From NCBI RefSeq assembly GCF_002904335.1, contig NZ_PPHF01000184.1, positions 1 to 43,381 on the forward strand: a stretch of 43,381 nt of DNA, written 5' to 3'. The translations under genes and the position numbers were made by a program. Positions within the stretch are counted from its first letter, which is position 1. Each line of letters starts with the position of its first letter. Under the pieces are notes generated by a model. That model searched no databases, had not been told where the DNA came from, and saw only the letters and a list, made by a program, of their open reading frames with translations. Source of the stretch: Amycolatopsis sp. CA-126428 (GTDB lineage: Bacteria > Actinomycetota > Actinomycetes > Mycobacteriales > Pseudonocardiaceae). This document shows positions 24,527 through 32,448 of this stretch, piece after piece.

Positions 24527-25849
24527 ATGAACCTCCAGCTCGACGGCCTGCACCGGCCGGTGATCGTGGTCGGCGGCGGCCAGGCGGGACTGTCGATGTC
24601 CCACTGCCTGACCACTGCCGGGGTCGGGCACCTGGTGCTCGAACGCGAGCGCGCGGGGCACGAATGGCGGACCCGCCGCTGGGACAGTTTCTGCCTGGTC
24701 ACGCCGAATTGGCAATGCCGGCTGCCCGGGTTCCCCTACGTGGGCGAGGATCCGGACGGGTTCATGGTCCGGGACGAGATCGTCGCCTACCTCGAGGCGT
24801 ACGTGAAGGAGTTCGACGTCCCGCTGCACGAGGGTGTCGAAGCAAAGCGGCTGCGGCAGCTCCCCGGCGGCGGGTTCCGGCTCACGACGTCGGCCGGCGA
24901 GCTGACCGCCGACCACGTCGTGCTGGCCACCGGCCCGTACCAGGTGCCGCTGAAGCCGCGGCTGGCCGAGCGGCTGCCCGAGCACGTCGTTCAGCTGCAC
25001 TCCGCGGAATACCGCAACCCGGCCCAGCTGCCCGAGGGTGAGGTGCTGGTCGTCGGTACCGGGCAGTCCGGCTGCCAGATCGCCGAAGACCTGCACCTGG
25101 CCGGGCGCCGCGTGCACCTCGCCGTCGGGTCGGCGCCGCGGGTGGCCCGGCGCTACCGCGGCCGTGACGTCGTCGCGTGGCTCGACGAGATGGGCTACTA
25201 CGCCCGGGGGATCGAGGAGTTCGCCGATGCGGACGCCGTGCGGTTCCGGGCCAACCACTACGTCACCGGCCGCGACGGCGGGCACGACATCGACCTGCGC
25301 GCGTTCGCCGCGGACGGCATGCAGCTCTACGGCCGGCTCGACTCCGTCCGAAGTGGACAGCTGAGCTTCGCGGACGACCTGCGCCGCAACCTCGACGCCG
25401 CCGACGCCGTGTCCGAAGGCATCAAGGACTCGATCGACGCGTTCATCGCCCACCGCGGGATCGCGGCGCCGCGAGAACCGCGCTACCAGCCCGTGTGGGA
25501 GCCGCCGAGCGGGCCCCGCACCCTTGACGTGGAAGCGCTTTCGGCCGTCGTCTGGAGCACCGGGTTCGGCCGCGACCACCGCTGGATCGACGTCCCGGTG
25601 TTCGACGGCAAGGGCTACCCGACGCACCACCGCGGCGTCACCAGCTGTCCCGGGCTGTACTTCCTCGGCCTGCCGTGGCAGCACACCTGGGGCTCCGGCC
25701 GGTTCTGCGGCGTCGCCGCGGACGCGGAGTACCTGACCCGGCGGATCACCGACGTCGGCCGCGGCGGCGACGTCCGGTGGCTCTCCGGCACGCCGGTGAG
25801 CACCTACCCGGCCGACGACGACTGGGTCGCGCCCCGGACGGTGGCCTGA
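24527..25849 (+). CDS. MSMEG_0569-family flavin-dependent oxidoreductase (Nit1C cluster)
   Basis: 440 residues. FAD-binding VIVVGGGQAGLSMSHCL at about 12-28, ATGPYQVP, and a second dinucleotide site VLVVGTGQSGCQIAEDL at about 176-192 give the layout of flavin monooxygenase-like enzymes; RRWDSFCLVTPNWQCRLPGFPY and GLYFLGLPWQHTWGSGRFCGV are typical of the MSMEG_0569 group. In the Nit1C cluster this enzyme is thought to oxidise a nitrogen compound upstream of the nitrilase; its substrate is not settled. First gene of an eight-gene run with 1-12 bp spacing; the stop overlaps the next ATG (TGATG). Confidence 0.93.
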   Translation: MNLQLDGLHRPVIVVGGGQAGLSMSHCLTTAGVGHLVLERERAGHEWRTRRWDSFCLVTPNWQCRLPGFPYVGEDPDGFMVRDEIVAYLEAYVKEFDVPLHEGVEAKRLRQLPGGGFRLTTSAGELTADHVVLATGPYQVPLKPRLAERLPEHVVQLHSAEYRNPAQLPEGEVLVVGTGQSGCQIAEDLHLAGRRVHLAVGSAPRVARRYRGRDVVAWLDEMGYYARGIEEFADADAVRFRANHYVTGRDGGHDIDLRAFAADGMQLYGRLDSVRSGQLSFADDLRRNLDAADAVSEGIKDSIDAFIAHRGIAAPREPRYQPVWEPPSGPRTLDVEALSAVVWSTGFGRDHRWIDVPVFDGKGYPTHHRGVTSCPGLYFLGLPWQHTWGSGRFCGVAADAEYLTRRITDVGRGGDVRWLSGTPVSTYPADDDWVAPRTVA

Positions 25850-26685
25850 TGCGCTGGACCCACGACGCCCACCGGCACCTGGGCGTGCTCCCGGCCTACC
25901 CGTTCTACGGTGGTCCGCCGGTCGCACCGGCGATCGGCAGCCGCGCGACGATCGGCGAAATGCTGGCCGATCTGGACCGCGAAGGCACCGAACGCGCGCT
26001 GGTGATCCCGAACTACGGCGTCCCGGACCCGGCGATCGCGTTCTCCTTCAACGAGCTCTGCGTCGAAGCGGCGGGCAAGGACGACCGGATCAGCGCCGCG
26101 CTGTGGGTGTCTCCGCGGGTCGGAGACGCCGACCGCACCGAAGAAGCACTGAAGCTGGCGGGCGAAGAAGGCGTACGAGCGCTGAAGCTCAGCTTCCTGC
26201 TCGGCGGCCGGGCGTCCGACCCCGCCTGCAAGCCCCAGCTGGACCGGATCTTCGCCACCGCGCGGGAACACGACCTCGTCGTGCACGTCCACACCTCGCC
26301 GGGCGCGGCGTCCGACATCGACGAGGTCGGCAAGCTCGTCGACACCTACGCCGGCGACGTCAAGCTGCACCTCGTCCACTTCGGCGGCGGGATGAGCGGG
26401 CACATCAAGCTCGTCGGCGGCCGGTTCTTCGACTGGATCACCGCCGGGAAGCAGGTCTACACCGACCTGTCCTGGGCGATCGGCTTCACGCCCCGCTGGC
26501 TCGTCGAGGAGATCTCACGCCGGGGCATCGGCCACGACCGCGTGCTCTTCGCCTCCGACGAGCCGTGGGGCGATCACGAGGGCGAACTCGCCAAGCTGGC
26601 CGCCGCGGCCGGCGACGGCGAGCTCGCCGACCTGGTTTTCCGCGGCACGTTCGACGTGCTGTACGGACCGAAGAAAGGGAAATAG
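25849..26685 (+). CDS. amidohydrolase-family protein in Nit1C cluster
   Basis: 278 residues, TIM-barrel metal hydrolase of the amidohydrolase_2 type. The first strand gives DAHRHLG (HxH metal pair), followed by VVHVHTSPG and KLHLVHFGGGMSG (His ligands), and FASDEPWGDHEGE (Asp). It could hydrolyse or decarboxylate a product of the flavoprotein or nitrilase. It is not one of the classical Synechocystis cluster genes, so its presence between the MSMEG_0569 and Sll0783 genes is informative. Start ATG overlaps the preceding stop by one base; 4 bp separate it from the next gene. Confidence 0.87.
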   Translation: MRWTHDAHRHLGVLPAYPFYGGPPVAPAIGSRATIGEMLADLDREGTERALVIPNYGVPDPAIAFSFNELCVEAAGKDDRISAALWVSPRVGDADRTEEALKLAGEEGVRALKLSFLLGGRASDPACKPQLDRIFATAREHDLVVHVHTSPGAASDIDEVGKLVDTYAGDVKLHLVHFGGGMSGHIKLVGGRFFDWITAGKQVYTDLSWAIGFTPRWLVEEISRRGIGHDRVLFASDEPWGDHEGELAKLAAAAGDGELADLVFRGTFDVLYGPKKGK

Positions 26686-26689
26686 ACCG

Positions 26690-27202
26690 ATGGCAGAGCT
26701 GACCGAGACCGAGAAGACCAGCCTCGACGAGATCCCGCACCCGTCGCTGCCGCAGGGCTCCAGCCTGTACGGCGGGACCAAGGTCTTCCCGGACTACCAG
26801 GCCGAACCCGGCCAGAGCTACTTCACGCTCGTGCACGGCATCGCGCACGAGTCGTCGGTGAGCTTCGTCGCGATCCTGCAGGCGACCCGCGCGCTGCGGA
26901 AGGGCTTCGAGGCGGCGATCTACTTCTACGGCCCGGGTTCGCTGAACTGCCTGGCCACCCGCGGCTTCCCGACCACCGGCAACGCCGCGTTCCCGGGCGA
27001 GCTGAACATCAACGACCAGCTCAAGACGTTCATCAGCGAAGGCGGCAAGGCCTACTGCTGCCGGTTCGGGCTTTCGCTGCACGGGGCCCGCGAGGAGGAC
27101 CTCATCGAGGGCGTCATCCCGACCCACCCGCTGGACGTGCAGGACGCGTTGATCCACTACGCACGCAAGGGCGCCATCATCAACTCCACCTACATGTTCT
27201 AG
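26690..27202 (+). CDS. MSMEG_0572/Sll0783-family nitrogen starvation response protein
   Basis: 170 residues. Strongly conserved-looking segments FTLVHGIAHESSVSFVAILQATRALRKGF, YFYGPGSLNC, PGELNINDQLKTFI and KAYCCRFGLSLHG match the Sll0783 family, which has a DsrE-like fold. In Synechocystis sll0783 mutants fail to maintain polyhydroxybutyrate during nitrogen starvation. Biochemical role unknown. AGAGCTG-type spacing and the 4-bp distance from the amidohydrolase mark it as part of the operon. Confidence 0.93.
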   Translation: MAELTETEKTSLDEIPHPSLPQGSSLYGGTKVFPDYQAEPGQSYFTLVHGIAHESSVSFVAILQATRALRKGFEAAIYFYGPGSLNCLATRGFPTTGNAAFPGELNINDQLKTFISEGGKAYCCRFGLSLHGAREEDLIEGVIPTHPLDVQDALIHYARKGAIINSTYMF

Positions 27203-27211
27203 GAGCGGTCC

Positions 27212-28282
27212 GTGCGCGTTGGCATCGATCAAGAGCTGGACATCCGCGCCGACATCGCCGTCCGCGGGGTGCGCATGGACGCACCTGTGCAGCGCAGCAA
27301 GGGCGCCGGGCCGAGCGACGACGGCCACCTGGTCGTCGACGGTGCCAACGCCACGCTGCCGCTGAACCACGACAGCCCGTACGAAGTGCGGGACGGCCGG
27401 ATCCACCGGGGAACGGCCGACCTCGGCTTGAGCGTCATGCCGGTGGCGCGGCCGCGGTTCTACGATCTGTCCACTTCGGACGGTATCGCGTACCGGAAGA
27501 TCGCGCTGCTGCACGGCAAGGACGTCCTCGCGTCCACCGTCGTGCAGACGTGCATCCGGTACGCGGAGGACCAGCGGTGCCGGTTCTGCACCATCGAGGA
27601 GTCGCTGCGGGCGGGCTCCACGGTGGCCGCGAAGACACCGCAGCAGCTCGCGGAGGTCGCCGAGGCGGCGGTGCGCCTCGACGGCGTCCGGCAGATGGTG
27701 CTGACGACCGGGACGACGGCCGGGCCGGATCGCGGGGCCCGGCACCTCGTCCGGTGCGTCCGGGCGGTGCTCGACGCCGTGCCGGGCCTGCCGATCCAGG
27801 TGCAGATCGAGCCGCCGGGCGACCTCGGCGTGCTCACCGAACTGCGTGACGCCGGGGCGACGTCGATCGGCATCCACGTCGAGTCGCTCGACGACGACGT
27901 CCGGCGGCGCTGGATGCCGGGCAAGGCGACCGTGCCGCTGGCCGAGTACGAGGCCGCGTGGGCGGAGGCGGTCCGGGTGTTCGGCCGCAACCGCGTCTCG
28001 ACCTACCTGCTGATCGGCCTCGGCGAAGACCCGGACGAGCTGGTCGAGGGCGCCGGCCGGCTGATCGACGCGGGCGTGTACCCGTTCGTCGTCCCGATGC
28101 GGCCGATGCTCGGCACCCTCGCCCGCCGCGACGGTGCCACCGCGCCGTCGCCTTCGCTGGTCGCCGACGTCACGAGCCGGGTCGCGGCCTTGCTGCGGGC
28201 GGCCGGGATGACCGGGGCCGACCAGGGCGCGGGCTGCGCCGCGTGCGGTGCCTGCGGGCTGCTCAGCGCGGCGGGAGGCTGA
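27212..28282 (+). CDS. MSMEG_0568-family radical SAM protein
   Basis: 356 residues. The iron-sulfur motif is CIRYAEDQRCRFC, spaced Cx8Cx2C instead of the usual Cx3Cx2C, as in this family (Sll0785). TGTTAGPDRGARHL and ESLDDDVRRRWMPGK fit the SAM barrel. The last 20 residues carry a second cysteine set, CAACGAC, which could hold an auxiliary cluster. In Nit1C it has been proposed to act with the flavoprotein and GNAT-AIRS protein in forming or rescuing a nitrile. GTG start with AGGAG 5 bp upstream. Confidence 0.93.
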   Translation: MRVGIDQELDIRADIAVRGVRMDAPVQRSKGAGPSDDGHLVVDGANATLPLNHDSPYEVRDGRIHRGTADLGLSVMPVARPRFYDLSTSDGIAYRKIALLHGKDVLASTVVQTCIRYAEDQRCRFCTIEESLRAGSTVAAKTPQQLAEVAEAAVRLDGVRQMVLTTGTTAGPDRGARHLVRCVRAVLDAVPGLPIQVQIEPPGDLGVLTELRDAGATSIGIHVESLDDDVRRRWMPGKATVPLAEYEAAWAEAVRVFGRNRVSTYLLIGLGEDPDELVEGAGRLIDAGVYPFVVPMRPMLGTLARRDGATAPSPSLVADVTSRVAALLRAAGMTGADQGAGCAACGACGLLSAAGG

Positions 28283-28283
28283 C

Positions 28284-29654
28284 GTGGACCACGACATCCT
28301 CGCGCTGCTCGGTGACGTCCGCAGCGTCGCCGCCCGCCCGGCGTTCCACATCGAGCCCGCCGACCACAGTGGACTCACGGCGTACCGCGCGTTGCGCCAC
28401 GAGGCGTTCGTGGCGCGGCAGGGCCTGTTCGCCGGGCACGATCTCGACGACCACGACACCGATCCGCGCACGATCGTGCTGGTCGCGCGGGACACCACCG
28501 GAGACGTGCTCGGCGGGGTCCGGCTCGGCCCGGCCACCGACGGGCTCGACCTCGGGTGGTGGCGGGGCGGGCGCCTGGTCGTCGCGCCCGGCTCGCCGGC
28601 CGGAATCGGCTCGGCGCTGGTCCGCGCGGCCTGCGCGCGGGCCGAGGCCGAAGGCGCGCTGCGGTTCGAGGCCACCGTCCAGATCCGCACCGAGAAGCTG
28701 TTCACCCGGCTCGGCTGGCAGCGGGTGCGGCCGGTGACCGTCGCCGGGCACGACCACGTGCTGATGCGGTGGCCGATCGGCCGGATCGCCGCGCTGGCCC
28801 GGTCGACGAAGGCCGCGCTCGGGCCGCTGCTGCGCGGGCTGACCGGCGTGCCCGGCTTCGTCGGCGACGACGGCGTCCCGCTGCCCGGCACCGATGTCGT
28901 CGCCGCCTGCGACGCGATCATCCCGGCCATGGTCGAACGCGACCCGGAATGGGCGGGCTGGTGCTCGGTGCTGGTCAACCTCAACGACCTGGCCGCGATG
29001 GGGGCCACACCGATCGGGTTGCTCGACGCGCTCGGCGCCCGGGACGCGTCCTTCGCCGCCCGTGTCCTCAGTGGACTGCGGAAGGCGAGCGAGGCGTACG
29101 GCGTGCCGGTGCTCGGCGGGCACACGCAGTTCGGCGTCCCGGCTTCGCTGTCGGTGACGGCGCTCGGCCGGACCACCGACCCGGTCCCCGGCGGCGGCGG
29201 GCAGCCCGGGCAGCGCGTCTGGCTCAGCGCCGACCTCGGCGGCGGGTGGCGGCCCGGCTACACGGGACGTCAGTGGGACTCGACGAGCTTCCGTCGTACT
29301 CCCGAGCTGCGCGAACTGCTCGGCTCGGTCGCGAAGGCGAGACCGGCCGCGGCCAAGGACGTCTCGATGGCCGGGATCGCCGGCACTCTGGGCATGCTCG
29401 CCGAAGCGTCGGGCTGCGGCGCGGTGCTCGACGTCGAACGCGTGCCGCGGCCGCGGGGAGCGTCCACAGGGGACTGGCTGACCTGCTTCCCGGGCTTCGC
29501 GATGCTGACCACCGGCGCCCCGGCCCCCGCCGGGCCCGCGGTCACCGCGGCCTGCGGCGAACTGGTCGCGGGCACCGGCGTCACGCTGCGCTGGCCCGAC
29601 GGCGAACGGACGACCGCCATCGGCGGCGGCGTCACCGGATTGGGGAATTCATGA
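28284..29654 (+). CDS. MSMEG_0567 protein: Sll0786-type GNAT acetyltransferase fused to Sll0787-type AIR synthase-like domain
   Basis: 456 residues, two domains. Residues about 15-165 are GNAT-like (YRALRHEAFVARQGLF, LVVAPGSPAGIGSALVRAACARAEAEG, FTRLGWQRV); residues about 180-456 are AIR synthase-like, with GDDGVPLPGTDVVAACDAI, VNLNDLAAMGATPIGLLDALG and VLGGHTQFG as ATP-site segments. In cyanobacteria these are separate genes (sll0786, sll0787); fusion is the actinobacterial form. GTG at 28284 is chosen for GGGAGG 5 bases upstream. Its stop overlaps the nitrilase ATG by 4 bp. Confidence 0.92.
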   Translation: MDHDILALLGDVRSVAARPAFHIEPADHSGLTAYRALRHEAFVARQGLFAGHDLDDHDTDPRTIVLVARDTTGDVLGGVRLGPATDGLDLGWWRGGRLVVAPGSPAGIGSALVRAACARAEAEGALRFEATVQIRTEKLFTRLGWQRVRPVTVAGHDHVLMRWPIGRIAALARSTKAALGPLLRGLTGVPGFVGDDGVPLPGTDVVAACDAIIPAMVERDPEWAGWCSVLVNLNDLAAMGATPIGLLDALGARDASFAARVLSGLRKASEAYGVPVLGGHTQFGVPASLSVTALGRTTDPVPGGGGQPGQRVWLSADLGGGWRPGYTGRQWDSTSFRRTPELRELLGSVAKARPAAAKDVSMAGIAGTLGMLAEASGCGAVLDVERVPRPRGASTGDWLTCFPGFAMLTTGAPAPAGPAVTAACGELVAGTGVTLRWPDGERTTAIGGGVTGLGNS

Positions 29655-30499
29655 CGACACTGAGGATGGCCGCGGTCGCCGCGCCGTTCGACCGCGACCT
29701 CGAAGCCGACTTCGCCCGCATCGAGAAGCTGATCGGCGAGGCGAAAGCCGAAGGCGTCCGGCTGCTGGCCCTGCCCGAGGCGGCGCTCGGCGGCTACCTG
29801 GCCAACCTCGACGGCGGCGCCGAGGGGCCGCCCGCGCTGGCCGCCGACGGCCCGGAGCTGAAGCGGCTGGCCGCACTGGCCGGCGACCTGGTGGTCACGG
29901 CGGGGTACTGCGAACTCGCCGGTGGCCGCCGCTACAACTCCGCGGTGTGCGTCACCGGCGACGGCGTCCTCGGCCACCACCGCAAGGTCCACCAGCCCCT
30001 CTCCGAGAACGCCAGCTACGGCGCGGGGCGCGAGTTCGCCGCGTTCGACACGCCGATCGGGCGGCTGGGCATGCTGATCTGCTACGACAAGGCGTTCCCG
30101 GAATCGGCGCGGGCCCTGGCCCTCGACGGCGCCGAGATCGTCGTCTGCATGAGCGCCTGGCCCGGCAGCCGGACCCACCCGGCCGCCGACCTCGCCGAAG
30201 ACCGCTGGAAGCGCCGGTTCGACCTGTTCGACCAGGCCCGCGCGCTGGAGAACCAGATCGTCTGGCTTTCGGCCAACCAGTCCGGCACCTTCGGCGACCT
30301 GCGGTTCGTCGCGAGCGCCAAGGTCGTCGACCCGGGCGGCGAGATCCTCGCCGGCACCGGCGTCGCCGAGGGGATGGCCATCGCCGAGCTGGACGTCCCC
30401 GTGGCGCTGGCCACCGCCCGGCGGTCGATGGGGCACTTGGCCGACAGACGGCCCGAGGCCTACGCGTTAGTGTCACGTGGATGGGGCAGATCCGCATAG
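29651..30499 (+). CDS. Nit6803-family nitrilase
   Basis: 282 residues. The nitrilase-superfamily triad is intact: Glu43 in LPEAALGGY, Lys112 in HRKVHQP and Cys144 in ICYDKAFPESAR. It converts nitriles (in Nit6803, fumaronitrile-type and other dinitriles in vitro) to acids and ammonia; in Nit1C bacteria the cluster is linked to growth on cyanide. Start ATG lies in the ATGA overlap with the preceding gene. Its 3' end overlaps the second nitrilase-like gene by 19 bp. Long stretches are almost identical in DNA to that neighbour, marking a tandem duplication. Confidence 0.93.
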   Translation: MTTLRMAAVAAPFDRDLEADFARIEKLIGEAKAEGVRLLALPEAALGGYLANLDGGAEGPPALAADGPELKRLAALAGDLVVTAGYCELAGGRRYNSAVCVTGDGVLGHHRKVHQPLSENASYGAGREFAAFDTPIGRLGMLICYDKAFPESARALALDGAEIVVCMSAWPGSRTHPAADLAEDRWKRRFDLFDQARALENQIVWLSANQSGTFGDLRFVASAKVVDPGGEILAGTGVAEGMAIAELDVPVALATARRSMGHLADRRPEAYALVSRGWGRSA

Positions 30500-31311
30500 G
30501 GGCCGTGGCCGCGCACTTCGGCCGCGACCTCGACTTCGACCTCCAGCGCATCGCGACGCTGATCGACCACGCGCGCTCGTCCGGCGCCGCGCTGCTGGTG
30601 CTGCCGGACGCGGCCCTCGGCGGCTACCTCGCCGACCTGCGCCACCCGGACCCGGACGCGTTGCCCCCGGCGCTCGACCCGGACTGCGCGGAGCTCAAGA
30701 CCATCTCGTCGCTCGCCGCGGAGATGGTCGTCTGCGTGGGCTACTGCGAGGCCGACGGGCCGCGGCGCTACAACTCCGCGGTGTGCGTCACCGGCGACGG
30801 GGTGCTCGGGCGGCACCGCAAGGTCCACCAGCCGCCGGGGGAGAGCATCGCCTACGAGCCGGGCGACCGGTTCGCCGCGTTCGACACGCCGGTCGGGCGG
30901 CTGGGCATGCTGATCGACTACGACAAGACGTTCCCCGAGTCGGCCCGGTCCCTCGCCATCGACGGCGCCGACATCGTCGCCTGCCTGAGCGCGTGGCCGA
31001 CCAGCATCACCAACCGCGCGCCGCGGATGGCGCAGGACCGCCAGTCGCGCCTGTTCGACCTCTACGACCAGGCGCGGGCGGCGGAGAACCAGGTCGTGCT
31101 CGTCTCGTCCAACCAGACCGGAGCGATGGGCGGAATGCGGTTCCTCGGCCAGGCCAAGGTCGTCGGGCCCGGCGGCGAGATCCTCGCCCGCACCTGGTCG
31201 AAGGCCGGGATCGCGGTGGCCGAACTCGACATCGGGCAGGAGCTCGCCAACGCCCGGCGCGTCCTGCACCACCTGGGGGAACGGAAACCGTCGGTGTACC
31301 GGGAGGCCTGA
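30481..31311 (+). CDS. nitrilase-like protein with substituted catalytic residues (probable pseudoenzyme)
   Basis: 276 residues, aligned without large gaps to the nitrilase just upstream. Lys114 (HRKVHQP) is kept, but the general base is Asp43 (LPDAALGGY instead of LPE) and the nucleophile is Asp146 (LIDYDKTFPESAR instead of ICYDK). The nucleophile codon is TGC in the first gene and GAC here, two changes inside otherwise matching DNA, so a single sequencing error does not explain it. A normal nitrilase reaction is excluded without Cys. It may be a structural or regulatory partner in a nitrilase spiral, or a new chemistry using Asp. The frame is intact and the ATG follows a ribosome-binding-poor region inside the first gene, implying coupled translation. 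Confidence 0.85.
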   Translation: MGQIRIGAVAAHFGRDLDFDLQRIATLIDHARSSGAALLVLPDAALGGYLADLRHPDPDALPPALDPDCAELKTISSLAAEMVVCVGYCEADGPRRYNSAVCVTGDGVLGRHRKVHQPPGESIAYEPGDRFAAFDTPVGRLGMLIDYDKTFPESARSLAIDGADIVACLSAWPTSITNRAPRMAQDRQSRLFDLYDQARAAENQVVLVSSNQTGAMGGMRFLGQAKVVGPGGEILARTWSKAGIAVAELDIGQELANARRVLHHLGERKPSVYREA

Positions 31312-32423
31312 TGCGCATCGCCCTGCTGAGCTACTCGACCAAACCGCGCGGCGGGGTCGTGCACACCCTTTCCCTGGCCGAGGCGCTCGCGGATCTCGGC
31401 GAAGACGTCACCGTGTGGACGCTCGGCCGTGGCGGCGACGCGGGGTTCTTCCGGCCGGTCGACCCGCGCGTGCGGCTGGCGATCGTCCCGTTCCCCGACG
31501 TCCCGGACGAGTCCGTCGGCGAGCGGATCCTGCGCTCCATCGCGGTGTTGCGCGCGGCCTTCACCCCGGACGCCTACGACGTCGTGCACGCGCAGGACTG
31601 CATCAGCGCGAACGCCGTCGACACTTGCGTCCGGACCGTCCACCACCTCGACACCTTCACGACGCCGGAGCTGGCGGCCTGCCACGAACGCGCGATCGTC
31701 CGGCCGTACGCGCACATCTGCGTGTCCGCCTCGGTTGCCGCCGAGATCCGCGACGGCTGGGGCATCGAGGCGGCGGTGATCCCCAACGGCGTCGACTACG
31801 ACCGCTTCGCGACCGCGCCGCGTACCCCTTCGCGTGGGCGATACGTCCTGGCGGTGGGCGGGATCGAGCCGCGGAAGGGCTCGCTGGACCTGCTGGAGGC
31901 GTACGCGCTACTGGCCGAGCCGGACCTCCGCCTGCTGATCGCCGGCGGCGAGACGCTCTTCGACTACCGCGACTACCGGGCGCGCTGGGAGAAACGCGCC
32001 GCCGAGCTGGGCGTCTCGCCGGTCGTGCTGGGTCCGGTCGCGCACGACGCGCTGCCGTCGCTGGTCGCTTCGGCGGCGGTGTTCGCCTTCCCGTCCACCA
32101 AAGAAGGCTTCGGGCTGGCCGCGATGGAGGCGCTCGCCGCCGGGGTACCGGTGGTGACTCGCGACCTGCCCGTGCTGAGGGAGGTCTTCGGCGGGGCCGT
32201 GCGGTTCGCCGCCGACCCGCCCGGCTTCGCTCGCGAGTTGCGTGCGGCGCTCGACGGCACCGACCCGGCGTCCGGCCGGGCACTGGCCCGGCACTACACG
32301 TGGGCCGCGGCCGCCGAAGCCCATCGGAACTTCTACCGGGGCCTGCGTCGCTCCGCCGGGCCAGGTGGCTGGTCACCGGCGCCCTCCAGCCGTGCCCCGG
32401 ACGGCTGCCCGGCCGGAGGGTGA
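31311..32423 (+). CDS. MSMEG_0565-family glycosyltransferase
   Basis: 370 residues, GT4-type (GT-B) glycosyltransferase. N-terminal KPRGGVVHTLSLAEALADLG, then YDVVHAQDCISANAV and VRTVHHLDTF, and the donor-site segment VFAFPSTKEGFGLAAMEALAAGVPVV with the E-x7-E pattern. In the Nit1C cluster its acceptor is unknown. Its ATG overlaps the preceding TGA by one base. The extreme C-terminus (after RNFYRGLRRSAG) is Pro/Ser/Ala-rich and is read through a strong hairpin, so it may be a poorly conserved tail. Confidence 0.9.
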   Translation: MRIALLSYSTKPRGGVVHTLSLAEALADLGEDVTVWTLGRGGDAGFFRPVDPRVRLAIVPFPDVPDESVGERILRSIAVLRAAFTPDAYDVVHAQDCISANAVDTCVRTVHHLDTFTTPELAACHERAIVRPYAHICVSASVAAEIRDGWGIEAAVIPNGVDYDRFATAPRTPSRGRYVLAVGGIEPRKGSLDLLEAYALLAEPDLRLLIAGGETLFDYRDYRARWEKRAAELGVSPVVLGPVAHDALPSLVASAAVFAFPSTKEGFGLAAMEALAAGVPVVTRDLPVLREVFGGAVRFAADPPGFARELRAALDGTDPASGRALARHYTWAAAAEAHRNFYRGLRRSAGPGGWSPAPSSRAPDGCPAGG

Positions 32424-32436
32424 GCCCCGGCCGGGC
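32407..32436. terminator. bidirectional stem-loop terminator between convergent genes
   Basis: GCCCGGCCGG and CCGGCCGGGC are perfect 10-bp arms with a 10-base loop that contains part of the glycosyltransferase stop region; the convergent beta-helix gene ends 13 bp further. Confidence 0.7.
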
Positions 32437-32448
32437 GGCGTCCACGAG

